Shown in pieces: positions 42,045 through 55,611 of a DNA stretch of 64,000 nucleotides; the first letter of the stretch is position 1, and every line of letters begins with the position of its first letter. The notes under the pieces were generated by a model. It was not told where the DNA came from, did not search any database, and saw only the letters and a program-made list of their open reading frames with translations. A program made the translations under genes and the position numbers. This DNA is from Rhizophlyctis rosea. Taxonomy: Eukaryota > Chytridiomycota > Chytridiomycetes > Rhizophlyctidales > Rhizophlyctidaceae. The DNA lies in contig JADGJC010000047.1 in NCBI GenBank assembly GCA_027596075.1, positions 1-64,000 on the forward strand, written 5' to 3'.

Positions 42045-45000
42045 TTAGCAATGCCTTGACAGACAAAACTGCAGTAAGAAAACTGCACTTACCACACTCG
42101 CTACACCCCGATTAACCCAGTGTCTAGCCGGCTTATCACTCGGCAAATATATATTCATCACGTAGTTCGTTGAATGTCCCGTTGTACTCAAAGTGCCTCT
42201 TCTCATACTCGTCTTGTAGACTGGACATTCATAACCCGTCTCTTTCGCCTTCGCCAACTCCGGATCGTCTTGGTTGCAGGGAGTGACACGCACGACTGGC
42301 ATTGCATCTGTGAGCTGTTTTAGGTTCTGCTCGCCGAGGACCATGGTTTCGCTGTCCCAGCGTGCGCCCTCGAGGAAAAGACCCCGCACGTAAACTCCGT
42401 CTTCCGGTGGTACGGTTGGGACGGTGGACATGACTTGGAACGACATGGTGAGAAGGTCGATTGGGATGGAGTACTTGCGGGCATAGTTTTGTAGAGTGCC
42501 TGTATATGTGCATGGAGGAAGGGAGTGATGAGAAATCGTACACTGTCTCGCTGTATTGGCAAGATTGGCTTTACCAGTGAGGAAGGATTGTGTGAAATAG
42601 AAACCCGATATCCAGAAGATCGTTGGAATACCAATATCCATCCAGTCTTGAAAGAATTTCAGTCTGGCAATGAAATCGGCTACATATGCTCCCTGTAGAT
42701 GTTGTATGGTCAATATGCCGACGAGGGCAAGCACTACGACGACAAGGTGCACGAGGCATAAGAACTCACCAAAGGCTTTAAACTAGGATAACTCTTGCCC
42801 GCCCACATCTCAGGAATCTTCCCCAAGGTCAAACTGGTCGCAACCTCCTCCAACTCCTTACTCATAACAATCAATCCCTTCAACGCCTTGATCACATTCT
42901 GCAAACTCTCCCTCACAATCTTCAACAACCGATTGAACCGCACTAGCTCCTGCACCAATACCGTGTTCATACTCTCCTCATACTTGACAGGATACTTCTT
43001 CTGTGCTGCCCCGATATCAAAATCGGGAGGGAGAGAACCCAACATGGTACTAGCGATGTCGCCTGTGATCTCTTCATTGGACTTTCCGCCCGCGCCGCCA
43101 CCACCACCTGAACGAGCTTGTGTGGAAATGGCGGATGCAATGAGGAGGTTGGTTTCTGCCAGGTCTTTCGTGATGTCGGCATTTTCGTGCATGCCAAAGA
43201 CTTCTGGATGGGCGGTCAGTGGGAAGGATTTGATGTGGTTAAGGTAGGATTCGTATGATCCTTTGGGTGGGGCATAGTAAGTTCCGGAGGGAGAGAGACG
43301 GTAATCGTCGTCTAGGATCTCGGGTGTGTAGAAAACTGATAGGATGGACATCAGGGCTCGGCGGTCACGGTCGTCTGTTACACGACCGCCGTAGTTGCAT
43401 TCGCCTGCTAGATAGACAAGTGCTTTCCATGGTACTTCATCATATTCGTTCAGGAACTGAGAAAGGAAAGGGTTAAAATGGTAAGACGGAGATGTTTGCG
43501 CTACATAGCACGCCAGTATATATGACATACCTTCTGCAACTGCCGCACACTGATCTTCAAATCACTTTCATTGAACTCATACGGAATGTTCCACCCTAGC
43601 GGACCAAAGTTCCTTCTCTCCTGCACAATAGCGTGGAAGAAACACAACCCAAACAACATCTTCTCCCACTTCGCCTCCGCAGCCTTCTTCACGCCTCTAA
43701 AGAAGCTATCCTCCCCAATTGGCTCACTCGTATAACTCCGAAGAATATTCGCTCTCAAACCAGCAGGCGGTTCATTCGTCATCTTGATGCCATTTTGGAG
43801 AAGGGTGACGGGGAAACGGTCAGATGGGTAGGATGTTAGCCAGAGGCGGAAGTCGGGATGGGTCGTTTCGGGAGTGAGTTCTTCGCAGGTCTTTTCGAGA
43901 GATGGCAGCCAGGATACGGCTAAGTGACAGTTTTGAAGGACAACCCAACTTCCGGATTTAACAGCGGCGCGGATCATGCCGGCGGCCACGGGGCCTTGGC
44001 CTTGACCGAGGGAGATGGTGGAACATTTGTTGCCGGCGAAGCCTTTCTGTTCCGCAAATCGGAGGAGACTGTGAAAAAGAACAGAGACGAGATCAGTTGA
44101 AATAAAGTTGAAAACTTCAAAGCCCAAGACCCCTAAATTCATCATCACTCACCCAGCAGTAGGATCCGACCCAGGACTCAAAATGAAAATTAACGGCGCA
44201 CAATTATTCGAATCTCCATAACTCGCCGCCAAATCAAACGGCGGCGGCTCAATAAACTTCTGCCCCATCCTACTCTTCACAAAGTCCATAATCGCCGGAA
44301 CAAGCTTATCGGGTCTCACCGTCCGCAACACAATCAACTTCTGGAATGCACTCAATCTCTGATCCCACCCCGCCGGCAAAGTCTCCTTCTGCGGCTCAGT
44401 ACTATCATATATCGTCTTCCAAGTCGGCACATTCTCCTGGAACGCCGTCCGAAACCCTTTGAAACTAGGCAACTTATCCAACCGTCCGATCTCGCCCCAA
44501 CTCTTTTCGCTCAACCATTCTGGTGCAGGATTGGGAGGTGGGTTCGGATCCAGTAGAACGCCACCCGTAAGGAGGAACATCCACTCATCAGTGTCGATTT
44601 CGTTCCGTCCGCGCATGAGACCGATGCAGAGGAGGAAGGAGAAGAGAAGTTTGTCCTTTTTGAAGAGGGAGCGACAGACGTTGCAGTAGAGACTGTAAGT
44701 GAAGTAGGAGCGGAGGTTTTCTAGACGGGTTTCGAGGTTATCGGATTTTTCGGATTCGTTGATGGAGGCGAGGAAGAGGTTTATGAACCAGGCTAGGGAG
44801 TATTGGTACATGGGTTCGATCTGCAAGGAGAGAGAAGGATTATTATTATACATACCAATGTGGCTAATCATCATGTAACGGCAGAGTCACAACTGTAATG
44901 GCAACGAAAAGACACTCACATTCGCCAACTCCGCAATAACAAAGAACAAAATCGACGAATGCGTCGCAATAGGCTTATACCCCTGCCGCGTCAAATCAAT

Positions 45001-48000
45001 CTGCTTCTCCGTCTCCTCCGCAACCTTCTGCTTCTGCGCAATATCATCCGACAAAACCTTCGAACTCGTCAACGCGTTGATAGCACTCTCATCTTCCAAC
45101 AAATTGCCCTGACTGCTGCTGAGAATTGCTAGAATCTTATCCTCGATCTCCTTGAGCTGTTTCTTGTTATTCGCAGATGAAACGACGAGACGGTTCTTCT
45201 CTTCTTCAAGTTCCGGTCGTTCTTTCGCTGCGACGATACCGAGGAGTTGGTCTTCGAGTCCTTCGGGGGTGATCATGAAGTTGACTATGGTGACTTTGGT
45301 GGAGATTTCGGGGAGGTAGTGCGGGTTGCGGAGCTTGGTTGTGATGTAAAACCGGAAATCAGGCGAGTATTCAATTACTGCTTCACCGAGACGGATGCAC
45401 ATGACTCCACTCTGTTTGAAAATCTGTTTCGTAAGAAGCGGTTCAAGCACCGAATCAACCTCCTCGTTGATATTTTCTAATAGGACCGGTGTACCAAATT
45501 GGATGGCGTTCTCGAGTTGGCGGACGTAGTCCGAGTCGGAGAGTTTGATTACGGAAAGGCGGTTGGCTTTTTCGAGGTTTTTGATCCATTTGTTGGCTTG
45601 GCCCTGGGGGTCTATGAAAAGGGGCCAGCGACGGGCTTTGGTGGAGATGATGCCGTTGTCGGATGAGAAGAGGTCGTTGGGGAGGCCTGCGAGGTTCCAG
45701 GAACGGAGCTGGATGGGGTCGCCTAGGGTGTTGATGAGGGAGAAGGTTGGGGAACATGGGATTTTGACGGCTACGCAGCGTTGATTCCATTCGGTTAGGA
45801 CTTGTTGGCGGTATGAGGAAGTGAAGGCGCCAAGGTATGCAATGACGGCAGAAGATAGTAGGACGTCGCCGGTCAAGTTGTCGTAGGTGATAGTTAAGGT
45901 CCGTGCTGCTTCACTCCACCGATCCTTCTCACCACCCAACCCACCAATCAACTTCTCGGCACGGTCGAGTTTCTTCCCGCAAAGATCAACCTGCGCCTCC
46001 AGATCGGCCTTCTTAGCAGTCATCGCCTTGAAGTTGTTCTCCAACGCCGTCATCTTATCCTCGACCTCCTTCAATTCAGCACGCTTGGTGTTAAGCTTCT
46101 CCATCTCCACTGCCAACTCTCCCTCAGCCTTAGCCAATGACTCCTTCTTCGGTCCCACCACCTTGGCTACTACCTCGTACTTGTCCAACGCTCGAACCCA
46201 TTTGCAAAGACCTTCGGCGGCACTGGACGAGTTTTTCACAATGTTGGGGTCGAAATCCGGATTGGGTATGTACTTCTTCCTGATCACATCAATCACTTTC
46301 GGGTCGATGTTGTCTTTGTCATACTCCTTTAGACTTTGCAGGAAGTGCGAGTCTCCCAACAGTTTCTGTGCCGGACCCCAGTAATCCTCCACCATCTTCC
46401 CGCTTCCGCCTGGATCCTTGATACGGGCCGGTTTGACTGCCTTCATGACACAGACAGCTTCCATCACCAACTTAACGGCACCAGGAGGGTTCTTCATACT
46501 CTTCACCATCGAGATATCAGATGGCTTCAGTGTGTTCAGAGCGTCCAGAGCTGCTTCTAAAGCTGGCATAGCCTCCGCAAGATCCGCCTCACATTCATCC
46601 TTGATCGCTTTCGCCTCCCCGGCCTTCTTATTAGCTACCTCCTCGTCCACCTTCACAACCGCCCTCTTCTTCTCCACATCAACACTTTCTCGCTGAATGA
46701 CAACCATGATCTGATCCGTCTCTTTCTGTGTTTCCACCAACTTTGGCTGCAAGGCGCTCAATTCCGCTTGCATGGTTCCAACCTGAGAAGCTGCACTTGC
46801 AAGTTGATCGAGACCCGTCACGTACCGATTCTTCAGAGCGGAAACCTCTTTCCGTTTTAGGTCTAATAGCTGCTTATAAGTCTGAATCAGCTCTAGGTAA
46901 CTGGTGGGTGTGACGTAGTTGTATCGTTTGAGCCCTTCGAAGAACTTCTGGGAAAGGAGGCGGGTGCCGGTGTGGAACTCCTTGCACATTGCCACGACTG
47001 CCGGTCGGACCTCAGGAGCTAGCTCCACGTCCTCTAGGAAGCGCTGCGCTACAATTTCTAATGCGTCTTCTGGCCATACTTGGAACCAATCGATAGTACA
47101 ACAGTTCACGAGTGATGGGAACATCCGTAACCGATTCCGGAATGCATCACCAATGGGAGACATGCACAGTACTATGTGAAGATTCTCCTTGCATCGTGCA
47201 ATGAATTGACTGTAGAGGGCGGCGGGGCTGGCGTCGAACTTGGGGTTATCTTTTGCTATCGCGTTTCGTACTTGCTCGCAGACGGCGGCTTTCTCATCAG
47301 AGGGGAAGATGTTTGGAACTTCTCCCGTATTGAGGATGTTGTTGATGTCTTCAAGGAAGGACTCTAGCTGCAATTGCGTGTCACTGAACAAGAAAACTGA
47401 CGGTACACCCTTAGCCCCAGCAGCCGTTAGAATCTTCTTCAGATCTTCCCTCCATTCATTCAAACCGTACGACTTAGATATCTCCACCTGGAACAACTGG
47501 TATTCGGCCATGTAAGCCGCCAGTTTCGTGAGAGATTGTCGTCCACTCCCTCCAACCCCAACTAGCAAAGCATGGCCAGCCGGTTGCTTCAGGATGCGAC
47601 TAATCCTTGAGACATGCTCCACAGCGAATCGGAAAATGACCAAATTCATCGGTGACTTGCTGACTTGGTTATACTCATCTAACCGTCCCTTGATCACATC
47701 CGATACCTTAGCTACGTCCACCACTTCATCGTAGTACTTCACCGCCACATCCGGCTGTGTGTAATCCCCAAACATCAATGACCGCATATCGTCATCTTCA
47801 ACCTTTCCGTCCCGATTGAAGTCCAGATGTCCAAAAACTTCCTCAAACCGCACACCGAAGCTCCGTGCGACCAAGTCTTTCACTGTTGTAAAGAACCATG
47901 CCCGGTCCGTATCATCCACCAGCCGATCATAAAATACACGATATGCCTCGTGCGTCCACAACCGTACCATCTTCGGGACTTCCTGGAAACGTTCGGGTGC

Positions 48001-51000
48001 AGCAAGGAGCAGACCCTGCACCACACGAGCTACATCACGCAGGTTAAACAGGTAGTGCGATTTTGCGGGCATGGGAAGGAGGTTTGCAATGGCAGAGGTG
48101 TAGATTTCCAGTGTTGCGGAAATGAGTTGATTCTTGATACCTAGGAGGGCAGGTTGAAAGTTGTTGCTGGTCAGGTGCCATTCGACAATGGTGCCGAAGA
48201 TGTGCTTCATAGTGGGTTCGTCGAATGTGGTGATGCCTACAGTGTTGAAATGGCGCAGGAAGCGAGACGTGACAGGATTTCTTCCACCGCCTGGCGGTCC
48301 CATGGCTGCCACAAATTGGATGTCCACCAATTGCATGATTGATGTATCTTTTAGATCATAGATTTGACCGTGGTCCATCCATTGCCGAAGGAGTTCGATG
48401 GGTGGCTGCGCACCGTACTTTTCGCGGGCGGGCATGTTCAAGTCATCAACAAAGATGACAGCCTTCTTGCCGTGGGGCGGACCGAAGACGCCACGACGTC
48501 GCTTGTCCAACTTGCTCAAGATGATATCTTGTGTCTGATTGGCACTCGTTTGTGCTGAGAAGTTGATAAATACAGGAGTGTATACGGCAGAAGGAAGTCC
48601 CGATAGGAGTTTGTTGTTGATGTAGACTGATTTACCCGTACCCGTTGGACCGACGAACAAGACCTGCTTGTTGTGGGTGATGTAGAGCTCCAACAAGTGA
48701 CCATACCGAGCCGTATCTATGGTGGGAACCGTGATCGAGTTGAATTTCGCTTTTGCCGGAATGTCAAACCTCCCTATTGTCTCGGTCCATAACTTCCAAG
48801 TCCCGCCAAACTTCCGTTCCTTCTCAAACACATAATCGTAAACCATCCCCGCTCCCGGTATCGGCTTATCAATCTTGACGCCCTTCGGTATTGGATGCTC
48901 GTTCTCAGAGCCGTCCACCAACCGCCTGAAGTACTGATCAAACTTCTTTCTCGACTCCCCATCGATTGTGCCTCCCAAAGACCAAACCGCTGAAAACAAA
49001 AAGATGCAGTGCAGCCAAAGCGTCTGGATGTTGGGCGGCAACATCTCTTCCCCAGCCTTCTTTTCTCCCGAGAACTCATCCAACTGACATGAGAGAAGCG
49101 TCATGAGCGAAACTGCTAAGTTGATCCCGCTAGTGGCTACAATCTCCCGACACTCATGCCTCAAGAAGTCTAAACATGGCGGAACAACCCAATCAAACAA
49201 GATCTCCAACAACTGCCGTTGCTCCGGCCCAACTCCCGCCGGCAATGCCGCGATCCACGATTGCATCAGAGGCCGCCATCCCAACGCATCCGGTTCCATG
49301 TAGATCATACCACACCGAGATACCGTGGCCGGCGAAGCTACCGCCAGATCCGCAACCTCAAATTGAATACTCATGGTGGAAGTCATCGCCATGATTTCAC
49401 CACTGGTAAGGCACAGCTTTTTGTTATCATCCAGCACGGTGTTCATATTCTCAATCCAAATTGCATCTACCGGCCCGTCGAAAATGACCCACTTGCGTTC
49501 CGTCGTACCCTGCTGCGCGAAGGAACGGAAGGTATTGGCCAGCACTCCGTCCGTCCATTCGTGTGTCACCGCATCGAATTGCCCGTACAGCTGACCCATG
49601 GTGATCGACTTCGGATTCAGCACCCTATATTCTACTTTCTTCTCATTCAACCCCTTCTCTGCCATATCCGACAATGCGGCCGCCAACACCCGATATGCCG
49701 TCGTCTTCCCTGACCAAGGCTGCCCCACAAGCATGTACCCATGCCGAATACACATCATCTCATACGTCTGGATGATCTTCTCTAACGCATTATCCACCGG
49801 CTGCAGATTCATCCGCGCCATGTTCTCTGTGATGGCCGATAGCAAGTGGCGGTAATCGGGCGTAGGCAACACAACTTTCGGGAACAAGTCGGCGGAAATG
49901 GCTTTGAAAAGCGGGATGTCCTGGGTTAGGAATTTTGCCAAGTTTACATCGTTGATGGAACGAAGCATGATGATGTGCTCGTTCTCGCCGGGGTATTTGA
50001 GTTTTAGGTTGCCGGCGGCGGTTAATACGGCTTTCACGGCACGCATACCGTAGTCGTAATGATCTTGGGAGGAGAGTTGTTCGGAGCAGAGTTTGTAGGT
50101 TGCGACGATTTTGCGGGCGAGTGTGCGGGCTTCGACGAAACCGAAAGAATAGAGGGAGATCTCGGAAATGAGAGCGTAATCGGGAACCTTTATAACTGGG
50201 TATTAGTCTGTGATCGGACATGGCCCACGGTGTTTTTTCATGTACTCACCATCATAGCCACTGGTCTGAACAGCGCTTTCAGATTGTCCGGCAACTCAGA
50301 CCGCCCCGCATATCCAGGGTTCATTGTAATGAAAGCCGAACATCCCCTATTCAACGAAATTGTCGTCCCCTCAAAGACAAACTTATCCACCTTAGCAACC
50401 ACCGCCCGCTGGATTGTCAAGATCTGCTGTGCAACTACACTAAGCACTTCCAAATCAATTCGATTGAATTCATCAAAACAAGCCCAAGCACCAGAAGACG
50501 CCAGTCCTTTGAAGAACTTCCCCATAGCAATGTAATCCAACCCATCAGAGCAGTTAAAAACGACACAGGCTTTGGCAATAGCCTTTGCCAAATCCTTCAC
50601 AGACTCGGTCTTCCCCGTCCCTGCTGGTCCCTCCGGCGCACCACCAAGATTCAAATCCAACGCCCCAATCAACGTCCGGTAACATCGATCCGTCAAATGC
50701 GTGATAACTAATCTAGGACTGTTCCCCAAGTATTCATACCCATATTTGATCGTGGCATTAATCATCCGAACTTGTACATCCTCCTGTTCCCAATAATACC
50801 GCAACTGCGACAGCCAGCCGAAATCGCTCTCTTGAGTCACGTTTTGCTTCTCCAAGTCGCCGACAACATCACGGGCGTGGACGTCGATGACGACGAGGGC
50901 GGAGAGGGTCATGCGTGCCATGGGGCTTAGGTCACCTCGGACTAGGGCGACAATATCCTCCAGTTGACGACTACAGACTTCCCGGTAGCTCCTTAATCCC

Positions 51001-54000
51001 GCGACGCCACCCTGTCTGATTGCTTCCGTAACTTCCTTGGTCCAGAAAATCTGACTGACACAGATGACGACCTGCCCCGGCCACTCGAGCACCCATTTGT
51101 TGCGAGGCGTGTCGGTGTAAGCTTTGAGTCCGTTAACGACCTGTTGGTGTATTGATGCTTGCATGACTTTTTCTACTTGGAGGAGCCACTTCTCGACGGC
51201 ACCCTTTGCCTGAGCAGGTTCAATGACTTCTTTCAGCTTCACACGTTCATTTTCAGAGGAGCACATGGCGATGATTCGGGTGTTGTCCTGGAAGGTTAGA
51301 CTCGCAATACCCTCAAAGCACTTCTTGAGATGTGGTTGGACACGCAATGGATCTTTGGTCTCCGCAAGGATTTCGAGAAGCTCGTCGTTGGAGAGGAAGA
51401 AGAATCGCGGGAAGAAGAGACGTTTCTTCTCGAGGTATTCATTAAGACCTTTTTGAATGTCTTCTAGCAAAACGTTGCTTTCGTTAAGGCGGTTGAGCAT
51501 GCCGGGAATATTGGCTACGGAGAGGATTTTGGGATTGTCGTGGGTGGAAGACATGATCTCGCGCCAAGTTTTGTCGACGATACGGAATTTTTTGCCTTCG
51601 GTTGGCATGGCAGCTGTGATGTCCTCGCTGGTGAAGATGGGTTCGAGGTATAGCCAGGTTGCTTGGACCTTTAACCAGGCATCGATGATGTCCTGGATTG
51701 TTACAAGTGTCGTCTCCCATGTTTTGACTTCCTCCTCAATAGGCTTCACAAAAGGCGAACCCCTCATCGTCTGCACCTTGACGATCTGGTCATCCAGCAA
51801 AGCCTGCACCTCCTCCAAAGTCGATAAGATCCTCGTTCCGGTATCCTTATACTCGATACAGTTGAATACAAGCGGCTCCCACTCCTCCTTCATCTTACTC
51901 AACGTCTTCTGCAACGAGAACTCCTTACTGGCGGCATCACTGATCGATTCAAACTGCTGGAGGTACTGTCCGAGGTTCAAATCAAGAATCTTAGTGAGAG
52001 AAGTCGTCTCATCCGGATAAATAGACTGCCCAACAATCTTCGCCATAGCCTCCCAATGCCGCTCCCTCAACCCCGGATTCCTCAAAATATTAATCAACGG
52101 CTGATGTGCCTTAAACTTCTCCAACTTATTCTTCACGCTCTCCGCCACTTTCCTCGGCACCGGCTGTTCTACAAACGTCTTGGTCAACTTGAACATCACC
52201 CGGAACATATTGCCCGTCGCCTCATCCACCTCCTCGGCGTGCAAATCCCGGAATGCCCCATTCATCCATTTGGAGTACTCCGTCTGGAACGTCGAGGCAG
52301 TTTCCCAAAGCTTTTTGTACGGATCGAGAAGCTCGAGTGTTTGGCTGTACTTTCCGAATTGGGTTTTTTCCCATTCGAGGAGTTCTTCTTCGACGTTGAT
52401 GCGGGAGACTGTTTCGGAGAGTTCGGAGAGTTTTTGTTCGAGTTTCCGGATTTTTTTGATGTATTCGGGGAGTTCGGACATGATGCCAAAGTCCTGTTAT
52501 GCAGGAGAAAGAATGATGTCAATTGCTTGATCAGTATTGTCGTTGACGCACGCAATGCCCCCACATGAGGTGCGAGCTCCCAATAACCAGCAACACTCCC
52601 ACAAACATTCTACCCACCTGAAACTTCTGCACCCCCTCAAAGCACTCCTCCAACTCCTCATTAGTCTTCTCAATCTTCCCCTTCAAATCCTCCTGCGCTT
52701 TCGCCTTCTTCTGCAACATCCTCTTCTTGCTCAACTCGAAAATAGGCATAATCCTCCCAGGCCACGTGAACGTCACCCCATTCAACTTGATATCCTCCTC
52801 CGACAAAAACGCATACTGCAACAAGAAATCCAACCGCTTCTTGCCGCGGTTGATTTCGTCTTTTAGGGCCACGACGTCTTTGGTTTTGGCGGTTTCGACG
52901 TAGTTCATGAGTTCGACGAGTTCTTCGGTGTCGGCGGGGGCTTTCATGGCGCGGGCGGAGATTTTTTCGTAGGATTCTATTATGCTGTGGGGGTTTTGGG
53001 GGGGTTGAGGGACGGTTGGAAATGTTTAGCTCAATAGATCAAGATTCCTGGTGTTATCGTACTAACCTCAAGTTGGTCTTTCTGTTCATATCAGCAATTT
53101 GATCCACCAGTCGCTGAACCAACTGATTGGCCTTCGCAATCAACTCCGTTTTCAGTGCATCACATTCCAGGTAGATCATACTGAAACGGACGATGGAGGG
53201 CGAAGCGTTGATCTCCTCAATCAATTTCATGAGTTTTTTTATCTCCTACAAACACGGTTGAAAGAATTTATCATGTCAGAACACGAAACGCCCAGTCGAA
53301 TCTCCGGCGAACCGCGAAGACAGCAACCCTATCTCCCAACCCCACCTCCCAACCTCAACAGACAGAAACTCACCGCCTCATAATCCTCCAAATCATGCTT
53401 CTCCCTCAAAAAATCCTCAATCCTCTTCTCAGCCTTATGCGTCAAAAGACTCTTATACTTATCATAACTCATCAAATGCTTCTGCGGCGCCACCGTATTC
53501 TTCGCCACTATCCCCCTAACATACCTCCCCTCCCCAATCCTATCATCATCCAACCCCATCGCATTCAGGTAAAGTCCCTCTCCACTGAGAGAGGTGAAGA
53601 GTTTTGTTTCCACGCGGGGAATATCATGAACCGCATGGACCATTTCTTCTAGCACAGACATAATAACGGTTTCCAAGTCCTGAAGAGGGGGGTCGAATCG
53701 GATCTGTGCGCCGGATATGACGAGTTTAACTAAGAAGAGGGATGTTTCGGACGTTGCGGATGCGAAGCGGGAGAAGAAGGATTCGAAATCTGTGAGGGAG
53801 GAGGCGGTGAGGTGGTAGAGGTGGTTTGACATGAGGGCGGAGACGGATTTGAAGAAGGAGTCTAAGCGGCGAAAACCGGTGTCTGGGTCTAGGCAGGAGG
53901 TTGCGATGGAGTACCAGGTGTCTTTTGTGGTGAAGAATTGGGTGGAGACCGTTGGGATCCATCTGTGGGTGTGGTATGGTTTAGTTAGAAATTGTAAATG

Positions 54001-55611
54001 ATAGTTGAAATGCATCGAACGCAAACCCTTTTCCTCCTTCCACCCGAAAATCAATACTCACTCATTCAACAATTTACTCTTAAAAGCCAAACACTGATTC
54101 TTCAAAATCCCCTGAAACTCCTCCACACTCATCGGCAAAACCCCCTCCGAAAAGACTCCCACATCAACAATCCGACTCTTCTCAAACCTGTCAACATAAA
54201 TCCCCAACACATCCAACATAACCGGATTCGTTATAAACAAATTCTCCTCCATATAAGCCTTCGTTTCCCGCACCGTCTCATGCCACGGCACGGGCGCGCG
54301 CGCAATGCGCGGTTGATAAGGCGGTATGGGTGGTGGTATCGAGAGACGATGCTGTTCGTGTGGATCCAGCAAGATGTAATCAACGATAGATTTTCGGAGC
54401 GCGGTTGTGTAGTCTGATTGGACTTCGCGGAGGATGGATGTGCGTGTTGGTGTTAGGGGGTCCGAGGAGAGGTATTTTTGCGGAATGCGGGCGTGGAAGC
54501 CGGTGAGGAGGTGGGATTCCATGGGGGCGACGGCGTCGTCGGGGATACCGCGGGTGACGTAGAAGTGATAGCGGTGGTCGGGGGAGAGTTGTTTGGCAAA
54601 GTTTTCGGAGGCGAGGTCGTAGGGGTCGAGGATGGGTGGGGAGAAGGGTTGGGGCGGTGGCGTTTCGGTTAGGGAGGAGCCGTAGAGGAGTGTTATGCGG
54701 GATTCGGGGGAGATGGGGCGGGATTCGGGGAGGGGAGATGTGGAGGGAAGGGGTGGAGGAAGGGGCGATCTGATCGTAGTATTGAATTTAGTGCATGTGC
54801 CATGTTCGCCTTATGGTTTGAAACACTTTACCGTCTGGAGCTCCCACTCTTCGGTCTCTTGTTACCCGCGTCTAGCCCTGTTAAACGATAGAAACTCATG
54901 AGCACATGGATTCATTCGCCTTGACGATCGGAGTCCTTGCTAATAGCGAATGTGACCATACCAGCAGGCTTCTCTCCACCGCCACCGGGCCTTTTCCCCA
55001 ACACTTTCACGCTCAGATCCGCTGCCCAAGGACTATAGTTGTTACCGATGGTATCCGATACCGCCCGATGATGTCTTTCTTCTTTAAAAGGGGCCGCACG
55101 GGTCCACGAAAAGTGTTTCAGTAGAGGTGGAACATCCTGTGGAGATAGCTCGGGGAGGAACACCTGATTGTGGGAGGCAAGTGCGTTGAGCTTTTACTAG
55201 AGCCAAACGACTGATTTCTATCTGCCAGAATAAGATCTTACCTCCTCCGTCAGTTCCTCTTTCTTGACTTCGGGAGGAGCTGCAGATGGTGCTGGCTTCT
55301 TTGCAGGAGCAGCAGTGGCTGGTTTGTTTGCAGCGACTAAAATCCCGATCAAATCTGTCATTTTCATTCCTGCGGCGGCGGATTTGGTCTGTTCTCCCGT
55401 CGATGCGCAGACAATAAGAGGTGACGTTTAGGTGCAGCATGGGATAATTTTTTGAGCGGGTAAGACATCAGTCGCAGTCATTCCAGAATGGGTACATAAG
55501 CAGACGTCATCTTACCCTCTCTCCCAAGGGGCTATCGGCATCGATTGCAACCCCTTCATCTGAATGGGCAGACTGCGGCTTCTTCGCCATTGCTCCCATA
55601 AGGTTCAACAT
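42045..55611 (-). CDS. axonemal inner-arm dynein heavy chain (DNAH3/7/12 type)
   Basis: ATP-driven motor of flagellar inner arms. Main exons: 54769-54062, 53962-53374, 53245-53067, 52984-52618, 52493-50250, 50187-44920, 44820-44153, 44068-43531, 43456-42770, 42692-42575, 42499-42045. With exons 55611-55516, 55388-55242, 55163-54962 and 54877-54832 the frame is 4,103 aa without a break; starting instead at ATG 54899 gives 3,962 aa. P-loops: AAA1 GPAGTGKT (about residue 1395), AAA2 [11 protein letters not shown]3 [11 protein letters not shown]4 GVGGSGRQ. A canonical EF-hand loop [12 protein letters not shown] lies between AAA3 and AAA4, as in DNAH7. Then come a coiled-coil stalk, AAA5/6, and a C-terminal domain ending [24 protein letters not shown] and HWVNRGVA. 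Intact, so the organism very probably makes flagellated cells. Confidence 0.92.
54912..55611 (-). other. 5' exons: dynein N-terminus or separate 164-aa gene
   Basis: Exons 55611-55516, 55388-55242 and 55163-onward join in phase and read a disordered start ([20 protein letters not shown]) with an Ala/Pro/Lys linker, then [19 protein letters not shown]. The last exon can run to its own stop at 54912, only 12 bp before the alternative dynein ATG at 54899, or splice at 54961 (GTATGG...TTTAACAG, 84 nt) in phase into the dynein. The tiny spacing favours one gene. RNA would decide. Confidence 0.6.

Noticed and set aside
43501..43530. MSYILACYV start for a separate dynein-like ORF
   Set aside because: This is intron read-through before a dynein exon; the CTCAG acceptor at 43457 restores the dynein frame.
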